Assembly: GCA_964371695.1 (NCBI GenBank)
Contig: CAYJOG010000209.1
Location: 1-5,590, forward strand
Reading direction: 5' to 3'
From: CAYJOG01 sp964371695 [NCBI: uncultured bacterium]
GTDB lineage: Bacteria; CAYJOG01
DNA length: 5,590 bases
Shown here: positions 1 through 4,114 of the stretch, piece after piece
Layout of the letters: each line of letters begins with the position of its first letter
Numbering within the stretch: position 1 is the first letter of the stretch
The notes under the pieces: model-generated
Database searches by the model: none
Told to the model about the DNA's origin: nothing
Seen by the model: the letters and a program-made list of their open reading frames with translations, nothing else
Translations under genes and position numbers: made by a program

Positions 1-23
1 GACAACCCGCACCAACTGACCCG

Positions 24-115
24 AACACCGAGGCGCAACATGCGCCGGAGGTGTTTGCGGCGCAAGCGGGCTTTGCCTGCGCCGCGCCGGGCCGCAGCCG
101 TTCATGACGAACGGC
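24..115. other. Three consecutive hairpins before the hydrolase gene
   Basis: Three strong inverted repeats lie side by side. The first pairs AACACC (24-29) with GGTGTT (50-55) and, inside, GGCGCA (32-37) with TGCGCC (41-46) around the loop ACA. The second pairs GCGGCGCA (57-64) with TGCGCCGC (78-85), with a nested GGC-TTT-GCC at 69-77. The third pairs GCCGTTC (97-103) with GAACGGC (109-115) around ATGAC. None is followed by a run of T, so a simple intrinsic terminator is not supported. A frame open from base 3 ends at TGA 105-107 and could be the tail of an upstream protein. Another frame ends at TGA 17-19. I cannot tell which, if either, is coding. The segment may be a structured 3' region, a small structured RNA or an extragenic repeat. 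Confidence 0.4.
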
Positions 116-128
116 AAGGCCAATTAAT

Positions 129-164
129 CCAATGAACATTCATGCTGTTTTGAATGTTCATTGG
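129..164. promoter_or_regulatory. Perfect 14-bp inverted repeat, candidate TetR-type operator
   Basis: CCAATGAACATTCA (129-142) and TGAATGTTCATTGG (151-164) are exact reverse complements separated by 8 nt. Each arm also contains its own dyad TGAANNTTCA (133-142 and 151-160). The element is therefore two near-identical palindromic sites with centres 18 bp apart. Dyads of this size and AT-rich composition are typical operators for TetR-family dimers, and paired sites are known for some members such as QacR. It directly precedes a -10-like TATAAG, where a bound repressor would block the promoter of the hydrolase gene. A transcript hairpin is the alternative. The sequence is directly visible; the operator role is inferred. 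Confidence 0.5.
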
Positions 165-170
165 TATAAG
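165..170 (+). promoter_or_regulatory. Candidate -10 box of the hydrolase gene
   Basis: TATAAG sits next to the right end of the inverted repeat and 27 bases before the hydrolase ATG at 198. No good -35 hexamer is visible about 17 bases upstream (142-147 reads ATGCTG), so the promoter would be weak or activator-dependent, or the call is wrong. A second TANNNT-like string, TAACCT at 185-190, lies 7 nt before the ATG and is an alternative. Confidence 0.3.
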
Positions 171-197
171 ACCGGCTTAAGCGCTAACCTTTGCGGC

Positions 198-1523
198 ATG
201 TCCCGATTACATCTTTGTGTCTGCGGCCTGCTGGCCGTCTTCTCACTCGTGTTGTCCGCCGCGCCTGTTCGCGCCCTTGGCCCCACGGACATCATGGAGT
301 TTTACCAATACGACCCCACCCTGCCGCTCGACGCCGAGGTGAAGCCGGACGCAGAAGCCTCGCCTCTGCACACCGTTTATCACGTCGTCTTCACCAGCGT
401 ACACAACGAGCGGGTGACAGCCCTGTTTGGCGTGCCCAAAAAGGGCAAGGCCCCCTTTCCGTGCATGATCGTGGGGCACGGTTATGGCGACAGCAAAAAC
501 TTTGCCCGCATGGCCATGAACATGCCCGCCATGCACAACCTGTGCGTGATGGGCATCGACGCCCAATATCACGGCGAACGCAAAAAACCGGGCGTCAACA
601 TTTTTGGCCCCAACCTGTTCGAAAACCGCAACGCCATCATTCAGTCGGTGGTGGACATGCGCCGGGCCTATGACTTTTTGCTGACCCGCCAGGAGGTGGA
701 CCCCAACCGGATTGGTTATCTGGGGGCCAGCATGGGGGCCATCATGGGGAGTCTTTTTCTGGGCAGCGACCGCAGGCCCGCTGCGGGTGTGCTGATTGTG
801 GGCGGCGGCGGCTGGGAGAACATCATGAAACTCAGCGCCATTCCCCCGGCCATCGCCCTGCGCAGCCGCCCGGAAATCGCCCTGCACACACTGGTGGAGC
901 ACTTTCAGGTGGTGGAGCCGCTGAACTTCATCGGCAACTACAAAAAACCCCTGCTGCTGCTCAACGGCGCGCTGGACAACATCGTGCCCGCCCCCACCGG
1001 CAAGGCGCTGTTTGAAGCGGCCAGCCAGCCCAAGGAAATCGTGTGGTACAACAGCGGCCACATTCCCCCGCTTGAAAAAGCCCTGCCCAAGGTGAAGTCA
1101 TTCCTCACCAAAAACCTGCTGAACCTGCCCCTCGGCACACCGGCTCCCCCGGCCGCCGCGCCGGTGGCAGTGGAGAAAACCGCTCTGAAAACCACGCTGG
1201 ATCTGGTGAACAAAGAGGGCGCGTGGCCCACCCTCACCCTCACGGCAGCCACCACGCCTCCCGCCACCAGCGGTGTGAAGGTGGAAGTGAACGTGAGCGG
1301 CATTGGCAGCGTGCCCATGTATGACACGGGCCGCGAAGGCGACGTCAAGGCGGGCGACGGCATTTACACCTTTCGCATCGAACTGCCCATCGAGGTGAAA
1401 ATGGTGCAGAAGGCCGACCTGACGGTGTCGGTGAAAAACGACAAGGGCGCGCTGCTGGCCGAGGACAAACAGTCGGTGTCCGTGGGCAAGCTGATCTTCC
1501 CAAAAGCGCCGAAGTACAACTGA
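198..1523 (+). CDS. Secreted alpha/beta hydrolase with extra C-terminal beta domain
   Basis: This 441-residue protein is a probable serine hydrolase (esterase, lipase or peptidase-like) acting outside the cytoplasm; the substrate is unknown. A signal peptide covers residues 1-26, with a hydrophobic core near 6-22 and likely cleavage after V-R-A at 24-26. The hydrolase fold shows the oxyanion segment HGYG (94-97), the nucleophile elbow G-A-S-M-G with Ser178, the likely acid Asp260 (ALDNIVP) and His288 (NSGHIPP). A Pro/Ala-rich linker around 307-325 leads to a C-terminal domain with D-T-G-R-E-G-D-V-K-A-G-D-G-I-Y-T near 376-391, a signature of the choice-of-anchor X type beta domain. An in-frame ATG exists at 132, but it lies inside the inverted repeat and adds 22 residues before the signal peptide, so 198 is preferred. 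No Shine-Dalgarno sequence is visible. It converges with the protease gene, with 12 bp between stop codons. Confidence 0.9.
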   Translation: MSRLHLCVCGLLAVFSLVLSAAPVRALGPTDIMEFYQYDPTLPLDAEVKPDAEASPLHTVYHVVFTSVHNERVTALFGVPKKGKAPFPCMIVGHGYGDSKNFARMAMNMPAMHNLCVMGIDAQYHGERKKPGVNIFGPNLFENRNAIIQSVVDMRRAYDFLLTRQEVDPNRIGYLGASMGAIMGSLFLGSDRRPAAGVLIVGGGGWENIMKLSAIPPAIALRSRPEIALHTLVEHFQVVEPLNFIGNYKKPLLLLNGALDNIVPAPTGKALFEAASQPKEIVWYNSGHIPPLEKALPKVKSFLTKNLLNLPLGTPAPPAAAPVAVEKTALKTTLDLVNKEGAWPTLTLTAATTPPATSGVKVEVNVSGIGSVPMYDTGREGDVKAGDGIYTFRIELPIEVKMVQKADLTVSVKNDKGALLAEDKQSVSVGKLIFPKAPKYN

Positions 1524-1531
1524 GTTAATCC

Positions 1532-1550
1532 GCGTTTACTGATTAAACGC
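1532..1550. terminator. Hairpin between convergent genes, possible bidirectional terminator
   Basis: GCGTTTA (1532-1538) and TAAACGC (1544-1550) form a perfect 7-bp stem with the 5-nt loop CTGAT. It lies just after the hydrolase stop (1521-1523) and contains the protease stop codon, read on the minus strand, in its left arm. It lacks a clear T-run on either side, so it may only protect mRNA ends or terminate weakly. An alternative pairing uses TTAATC and GATTAA nearby. Confidence 0.35.
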
Positions 1551-1985
1551 CAGTTGAAAACAACGCCGCTTGCCGTTGAAGTGCAACACGCAATGCTCCA
1601 GCACGTCCATGCCAATCAGCACGTCCACGCCATCGCCCAAATCTGCAAATTCAAGCACACTCAGGTCATCCAGCAGGCGCATTTCACCCTTGGCGTCTCC
1701 AAAAAGATAAAGTGCAATGGCCCTGCGCCGGGTCATTTGGCTGCCACCCGCAGTGCCCATTTCTGCGGGGCCGTAGTCTGGCAAATGCAGGTCATTCACA
1801 ACTCTTGAAGTGATACATGTGCCGGTTGCTCCGGTATCAATTTGAGCGACGTAACTTTGAAAATGCTCTTCTGGTAAATCCTCTGGCAGGCCAAGCCGAA
1901 TGCGGTCCATTGCAGAAATAGAAACCATCACATCCAGTAAAAGTTCCCTCTGGTGAGGGGCCAGATCGGTGTCAACCAGCGGCAT
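1536..1985 (-). CDS. Retropepsin-like single-domain aspartic protease
   Basis: From the ATG at 1985 the protein has 149 residues, about one lobe of a pepsin-like enzyme, so activity would require a homodimer, as in retroviral proteases. The catalytic motif is I-D-T-G-A-T-G at 49-55 with Asp50. The second family hallmark, the hydrophobic-hydrophobic-Gly turn of the psi loop, is D-V-L-I-G-M-D-V-L at 121-129. The flap region would fall near 75-95 (GTAGGSQM). No signal peptide or membrane segment is seen, so it is probably cytoplasmic. The start overlaps the end of the upstream small gene by 14 bp, suggesting translational coupling. A TTG at 2006 would add MPPPILH, which resembles the first beta strand of the fold, so the true start may be there. 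The substrate is unknown. Confidence 0.85.
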   Translation of the reverse strand: MPLVDTDLAPHQRELLLDVMVSISAMDRIRLGLPEDLPEEHFQSYVAQIDTGATGTCITSRVVNDLHLPDYGPAEMGTAGGSQMTRRRAIALYLFGDAKGEMRLLDDLSVLEFADLGDGVDVLIGMDVLEHCVLHFNGKRRCFQLAFNQ

Positions 1986-2229
1986 GTGCAAAATAGGGGG
2001 TGGCAATCCGGTTATGTTTGTCCGGCACCAGTTGTCCGACAAAAAATGGTTCCGCGCCAAATGCCTGGGCGCCAATCACCTGCGCGTCGCGGAAGGTGTC
2101 CACCGGGCCAAGAACTTTTTCTCCCTTGATCACCACCCAGCGGTCACGGTGCTCCTGCATCAGGGATTCCCGGATGTTTTTAAAGTGCTCAAACTCCTTT
2201 TGAAGGCTCTCTTCAGGCGCTTCACTCAT
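1972..2229 (-). CDS. Small DUF5678-like protein, partner of the protease gene
   Basis: This 85-residue soluble protein starts with an acidic, helical segment (E, Q, K and R rich, about residues 3-28). A compact core follows with R-W-V-V-I-K-G-E-K-V-L-G at 30-41, a helix with A49 to F57, and E-P-F-F-V-G-Q-L-V-P at 60-69. The pattern of WVVI, G-x-V-x-G and PFFVGQL resembles the DUF5678 type of small protein, which I recall being encoded next to retropepsin-like proteases; that family assignment is from memory. The function is unknown; a role as partner, substrate or adaptor of the protease is inference. An in-frame ATG at 2277 would add a hydrophobic 16-residue leader (MLLLLCFFGMFGYDWS). I prefer 2229 because the leader is poor as a signal peptide and TATGAT lies 6 nt before 2229. 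Confidence 0.7.
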   Translation of the reverse strand: MSEAPEESLQKEFEHFKNIRESLMQEHRDRWVVIKGEKVLGPVDTFRDAQVIGAQAFGAEPFFVGQLVPDKHNRIATPYFAHAAG

Positions 2230-2235
2230 GGACCA

Positions 2236-2241
2236 ATCATA
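2236..2241 (-). promoter_or_regulatory. Candidate -10 box for a leaderless transcript of the small gene
   Basis: On the minus strand TATGAT (5 of 6 matches to TATAAT) ends 6 nt before the ATG at 2229. Transcription from it would begin at or next to the A of the start codon, giving a leaderless mRNA for the small protein and the protease. No convincing -35 is seen at 17 nt; a TTGTTA lies about 21 nt upstream, which is too far for a standard promoter. Confidence 0.25.
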
Positions 2242-2291
2242 CCCAAACATTCCGAAAAAGCATAACAACAGCAGCATTGGTGAAGGTTTGT

Positions 2292-2894
2292 TTATTTCTG
2301 GCGGGAGTTTTTCCGCAACATCGCCTCTATCTCGGCCATCCCCTGGGCCGCCTTGAGGGGAGACTTGCCCGATGCGTCGGCCACGCCCGCCTTCGCGCCA
2401 TGTTGCAGCAACAGGGCCACCATGGCGGGGTCTTCGCCCAGCACCGCCAGATAAAGCGGCGTGCCGCCGTGAAAGTCGGTGATCTCGATGTCCGCACCGT
2501 GCGTGAGCAGCAACCGGGCCATGGCTGCCTTGCCCGTGGCGGCGGCTTCCAGCAGGGGGCTGTTGCGGGCGGCGGTCAGGTGGTCGGGGTCGGCCCCCTG
2601 TTGCAGCAACACCCTGGCCGCCGCCAGATGCCCCCGCGACACGGCGCGGAAAAGGGGTGTCTGCCCCCCCGCGTCGGGGGCGTCAGCCCAGGCCCCCAGC
2701 CCCAGCAGCAGGCGCAGGCGGCCAGTGTCGCCCCGCTCGGCGGCGCGGTGAATGGGAATCAGCACCCAGGCCCGCGTATAGGCCCCATGCACCAGCACGA
2801 CATAGCTCAGCAACAGGCCCAGCAGCATCCTGGCTGCCAGAGTGAGCCGGGAACTTTTGCGCGTTTTTTTGGTCAGCTCAGCGTCCACGGGCAT
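2292..2894 (-). CDS. Membrane-anchored ankyrin-repeat protein
   Basis: The protein has 200 residues from the ATG at 2894. A basic N-terminus (KKTRK at 9-13) is followed by a single transmembrane helix at about 18-38. By the positive-inside rule the ankyrin part would face the periplasm. About four and a half ankyrin repeats follow: 46-76 (IHRAAERGD), 77-109 (TPLFRAVSRGHL, LLQQGAD), 110-142 (SPLLEAAATGK, LLLTHGAD), 143-175 (TPLYLAVLGED, LLLQHGA) and a C-terminal cap at 176-200 (SPLKAAQ). Ankyrin repeats bind proteins; the partner is unknown. The gene is first in the minus-strand cluster, 62 bp before the preferred start of the small gene, so it may be cotranscribed with it and the protease. 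A TTG at 2912 would add MFVIIA and is a less likely start. Confidence 0.85.
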   Translation of the reverse strand: MPVDAELTKKTRKSSRLTLAARMLLGLLLSYVVLVHGAYTRAWVLIPIHRAAERGDTGRLRLLLGLGAWADAPDAGGQTPLFRAVSRGHLAAARVLLQQGADPDHLTAARNSPLLEAAATGKAAMARLLLTHGADIEITDFHGGTPLYLAVLGEDPAMVALLLQHGAKAGVADASGKSPLKAAQGMAEIEAMLRKNSRQK

Positions 2895-2947
2895 CGCGAT
2901 TATGACAAACAAACCACAGAGGGCACCCCGGTTGTTATCATTTGCTT
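2895..2947. promoter_or_regulatory. Divergent promoter region between ankyrin and TetR genes
   Basis: Only 53 bp separate the two start codons. On the plus strand TATCAT (2936-2941) ends exactly 6 nt before the TetR ATG, compatible with a leaderless transcript. On the minus strand CATAAT lies 4 nt before the ankyrin ATG. An imperfect dyad joins TGACAAACAAACC (2903-2915) and GGTTGTTATCA (2930-2940), and ATCGCGAT (2893-2900) is an 8-bp palindrome over the ankyrin start. A TetR protein commonly represses its own gene and a divergent neighbour from such a region, but the dyad is too weak to name as the operator. Confidence 0.35.
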
Positions 2948-3625
2948 ATGCCGCGCAAACCCAAACATCAGGCCAAAGGTCACGAAGACCAGCAGCGCGA
3001 GCGTATTTTCCGCGCCGCGCAGGAGGTGTTCAGCAACAAGGGTTACCGGGGCGGCACCACGCGGGAGATTGCCGAAAAAGCCGGTGTGAACCTGGCGGCG
3101 ATTCATTATTACTGGGGCAGCAAAGACGCCCTGTTCAAGGCGGTGCATCAACATCTTTATGACCACCTTCTGCCGATTTTTCAGGACCTCGCGCCCCGCT
3201 TGGTCAAGTCCCCCGCCCAGCAACTGATTTATGAAGGCGTGAGCCGGGCGGCGGATTTTCTGGATGAACAGCCGGAGGTGGCACGCCTGGATGTACACAC
3301 CGTGGTGGACAAACGCAACTACGACCTGCCACTGGACAGCCAGCACCTGAAAGACCTCATGCGGCTGGTCACCAGCGGCATCGAGCCGTTCAAGACCATG
3401 GGTGTGGTGCATCAGGACGTGGACATTGAAATGCTCTCGTTCTGTGTCACGGCGGCCTATGACTATTTTTTCGCCGCCGACGACCTGCTGGAATCCTTCA
3501 CCGGCCCCAAGGCCGAAGACCCCGACAAAACCCAGCGGTTCAAAAACTTCATCACCCGCATGTTGTGTACCTATGTGGGCATTCCGCCCCCCAAACCCAA
3601 ACCGGTGCGGCCCCGGAAGAAATAA
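2948..3625 (+). CDS. TetR/AcrR-family transcriptional regulator
   Basis: This 225-residue protein matches the usual TetR length. The N-terminal DNA-binding domain spans about residues 15-65, with R-I-F-R-A-A-Q-E-V-F (19-28), N-K-G-Y (30-33), the helix-turn-helix from T37 to Y55 (TTREIAEKAGVN, AAIHYYWGSKDAL) and the conserved GSK at 57-59. The rest is an all-helical ligand-binding and dimerisation domain of unknown specificity. Both ends are strongly basic: MPRKPKHQAK at 1-10 and a Pro/Lys/Arg tail at 213-225, which could add nonspecific DNA contact. It most likely represses transcription until a small molecule binds. A TTG two codons upstream (2942) is possible, but the ATG at 2948 is preferred. 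No Shine-Dalgarno sequence is present. The natural target candidates are the divergent ankyrin gene and itself; the dyad at 129-164 is another. Confidence 0.92.
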   Translation: MPRKPKHQAKGHEDQQRERIFRAAQEVFSNKGYRGGTTREIAEKAGVNLAAIHYYWGSKDALFKAVHQHLYDHLLPIFQDLAPRLVKSPAQQLIYEGVSRAADFLDEQPEVARLDVHTVVDKRNYDLPLDSQHLKDLMRLVTSGIEPFKTMGVVHQDVDIEMLSFCVTAAYDYFFAADDLLESFTGPKAEDPDKTQRFKNFITRMLCTYVGIPPPKPKPVRPRKK

Positions 3626-3662
3626 TTCACCAATGGTTCCTCGGTTTATAACAGCGACATAA

Positions 3663-3677
3663 AAAATGCTGCATTTT
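3663..3677 (+). terminator. Palindrome after the TetR gene, weak terminator candidate
   Basis: AAAATGC and GCATTTT are exact reverse complements around a single central T, 37 bases after the TetR stop codon. As RNA it would give an AAAATG/CATTTT stem with a 3-nt loop. It ends in TTTT, which gives some terminator character, but the stem is AT-rich and weak. It could equally be a small protein-binding dyad. Confidence 0.22.
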
Positions 3678-3713
3678 CGAGAAACAGGCAGATGGTGAGG
3701 AAGGGCTTTTCCA

Positions 3714-3786
3714 TTACCCTCGCCCGCGCCCCAGCGTGGGAGAGGGTGGTTTTGACTGGCGACGCCAGTCAAAACCGGGTGAGGGC
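3714..3786 (+). repeat. Structured extragenic repeat, copy 1
   Basis: This 73-bp unit has three parts. First is a stem-loop: ACCCTCGCCC (3716-3725), a 12-nt loop, then GGGAGAGGGT (3738-3747), 10 bp with one mismatch. Second is a perfect palindrome: GGTTTTGACTGGCG (3748-3761), one central A, then CGCCAGTCAAAACC (3763-3776). Third is the tail GGGTGAGGGC (3777-3786), which could pair with the head arm instead of the middle arm. Copy 2 has the same order and length in reverse orientation. It resembles REP/BIME-type extragenic palindromes in size and position, but I do not recognise a named family. Confidence 0.8.
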
Positions 3787-3838
3787 CACGTTCGCTTGGC
3801 ACATAAAAAAGCCCTTGTTTTTTGCGGGCACGGACACA

Positions 3839-3911
3839 GCCCTCACCCGGTATTGACCAAGCCCGGCTTGGTCAATACCACCCTCTCCCATCTGACGACG
3901 GGAGAGGGTAA
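3839..3911 (-). repeat. Structured extragenic repeat, copy 2, inverted
   Basis: It is read on the opposite strand from copy 1 and is also 73 bp. In plus-strand order it has the tail GCCCTCACCC (3839-3848), a perfect palindrome GGTATTGACCAAGCC (3849-3863), a central C, GGCTTGG and onward to TACC (3865-3879, 15-bp arms), then a perfect 10-bp stem ACCCTCTCCC (3880-3889) with GGGAGAGGGT (3900-3909) around a 10-nt loop. Tail and stem arms match copy 1 almost exactly. The palindrome arms differ from copy 1 in several places, each with the matching change in the other arm. The two copies face tail to tail across 52 bp. Confidence 0.8.
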
Positions 3912-3929
3912 AGAGCGGCGGCTTTTCTT

Positions 3930-3962
3930 TTACCCTCTCCCCGCCTGAAAAGACGGCGGGGA
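3930..3962 (+). repeat. Partial third copy of the extragenic repeat
   Basis: The segment begins TTACCCTCTCCC like the heads of the other copies (head arm ACCCTCTCCC at 3932-3941), but the closing arm stops matching after GGGGA. It forms its own hairpin, TCCCCGCC (3938-3945) with GGCGGGGA (3955-3962) around TGAAAAGAC. The palindrome and tail are absent. It could be a decayed copy or a solitary head element. Confidence 0.5.
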
Positions 3963-4114
3963 ACGACAGAAGCTTTTTCTTTTACCAACCGCCAGCTTCC
4001 AACCTTCATTTTTTGCTTAATTTCTGACGGCCTGACCCTTTTTATGCGCCCCTCCCGCCCCTATGCTGCGGCGAACAAAGTTCGTTCCATCGCAAATCCC
4101 CCACCCCACGCCCC

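Larger units (their letters stand above)
3626..4114. other. Gene-free interval carrying a repeat cluster
   Basis: No convincing gene is found in these 489 bases. Open frames here (for example 3736-3948, plus strand) are built from the repeats. Contents in order: an AT-rich stretch with the palindrome at 3663-3677; repeat copy 1 (3714-3786); a 52-bp spacer with a GCCC/GGGC pair next to A and T runs; inverted copy 2 (3839-3911); a partial third copy (3930-3962); then a T-rich segment before the GGDEF gene. GCTTTTC-N-N-N-TTACC-like strings recur at 3705-3718, 3921-3935 and, more diverged, 3972-3985. A promoter for the GGDEF gene should lie near 4010-4070, where TATGCT (4062-4067) is the only -10-like hexamer I see, without a good -35. 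Confidence 0.6.

Noticed and set aside
24-115. Integron attC site
   Set aside because: The hairpins lack the conserved RYYYAAC and GTTRRRY ends, and no cassette-like arrangement is seen.
132-197. Upstream in-frame ATG for the hydrolase at 132
   Set aside because: It lies inside the perfect inverted repeat and adds 22 residues ahead of a normal signal peptide; the ATG at 198 gives a proper N-terminus.
243-1061. Long minus-strand open frame opposite the hydrolase
   Set aside because: Its translation is rich in H, Q, V and G with no family motif, typical of the antisense of a GC-rich gene, while the plus frame has clear catalytic motifs.
2277-3089. Plus-strand open frame opposite the ankyrin gene
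   Set aside because: Low-complexity Q/G/R/H translation without motifs; the minus strand encodes well-formed ankyrin repeats.
2900-3802. 300-codon minus-strand open frame opposite the TetR gene
   Set aside because: It is the antisense shadow of a clear TetR coding sequence and starts within the extragenic repeat.
3805-3829. Minus-strand terminator in the spacer between the repeats
   Set aside because: GCCC/GGGC followed by six T on the minus strand gives only a 4-bp stem with an 11-nt loop, and no minus-strand gene lies upstream of it in the window.
3736-3948. 70-codon plus-strand open frame in the repeat cluster
   Set aside because: It is built almost entirely from the two repeat copies and their spacer, with no sign of a protein family.
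3714-3962. Possible CRISPR array
   Set aside because: Copies are in inverted orientation, only two to three in number, with diverged internal sequence and no regular spacer length, so they are not direct repeats.
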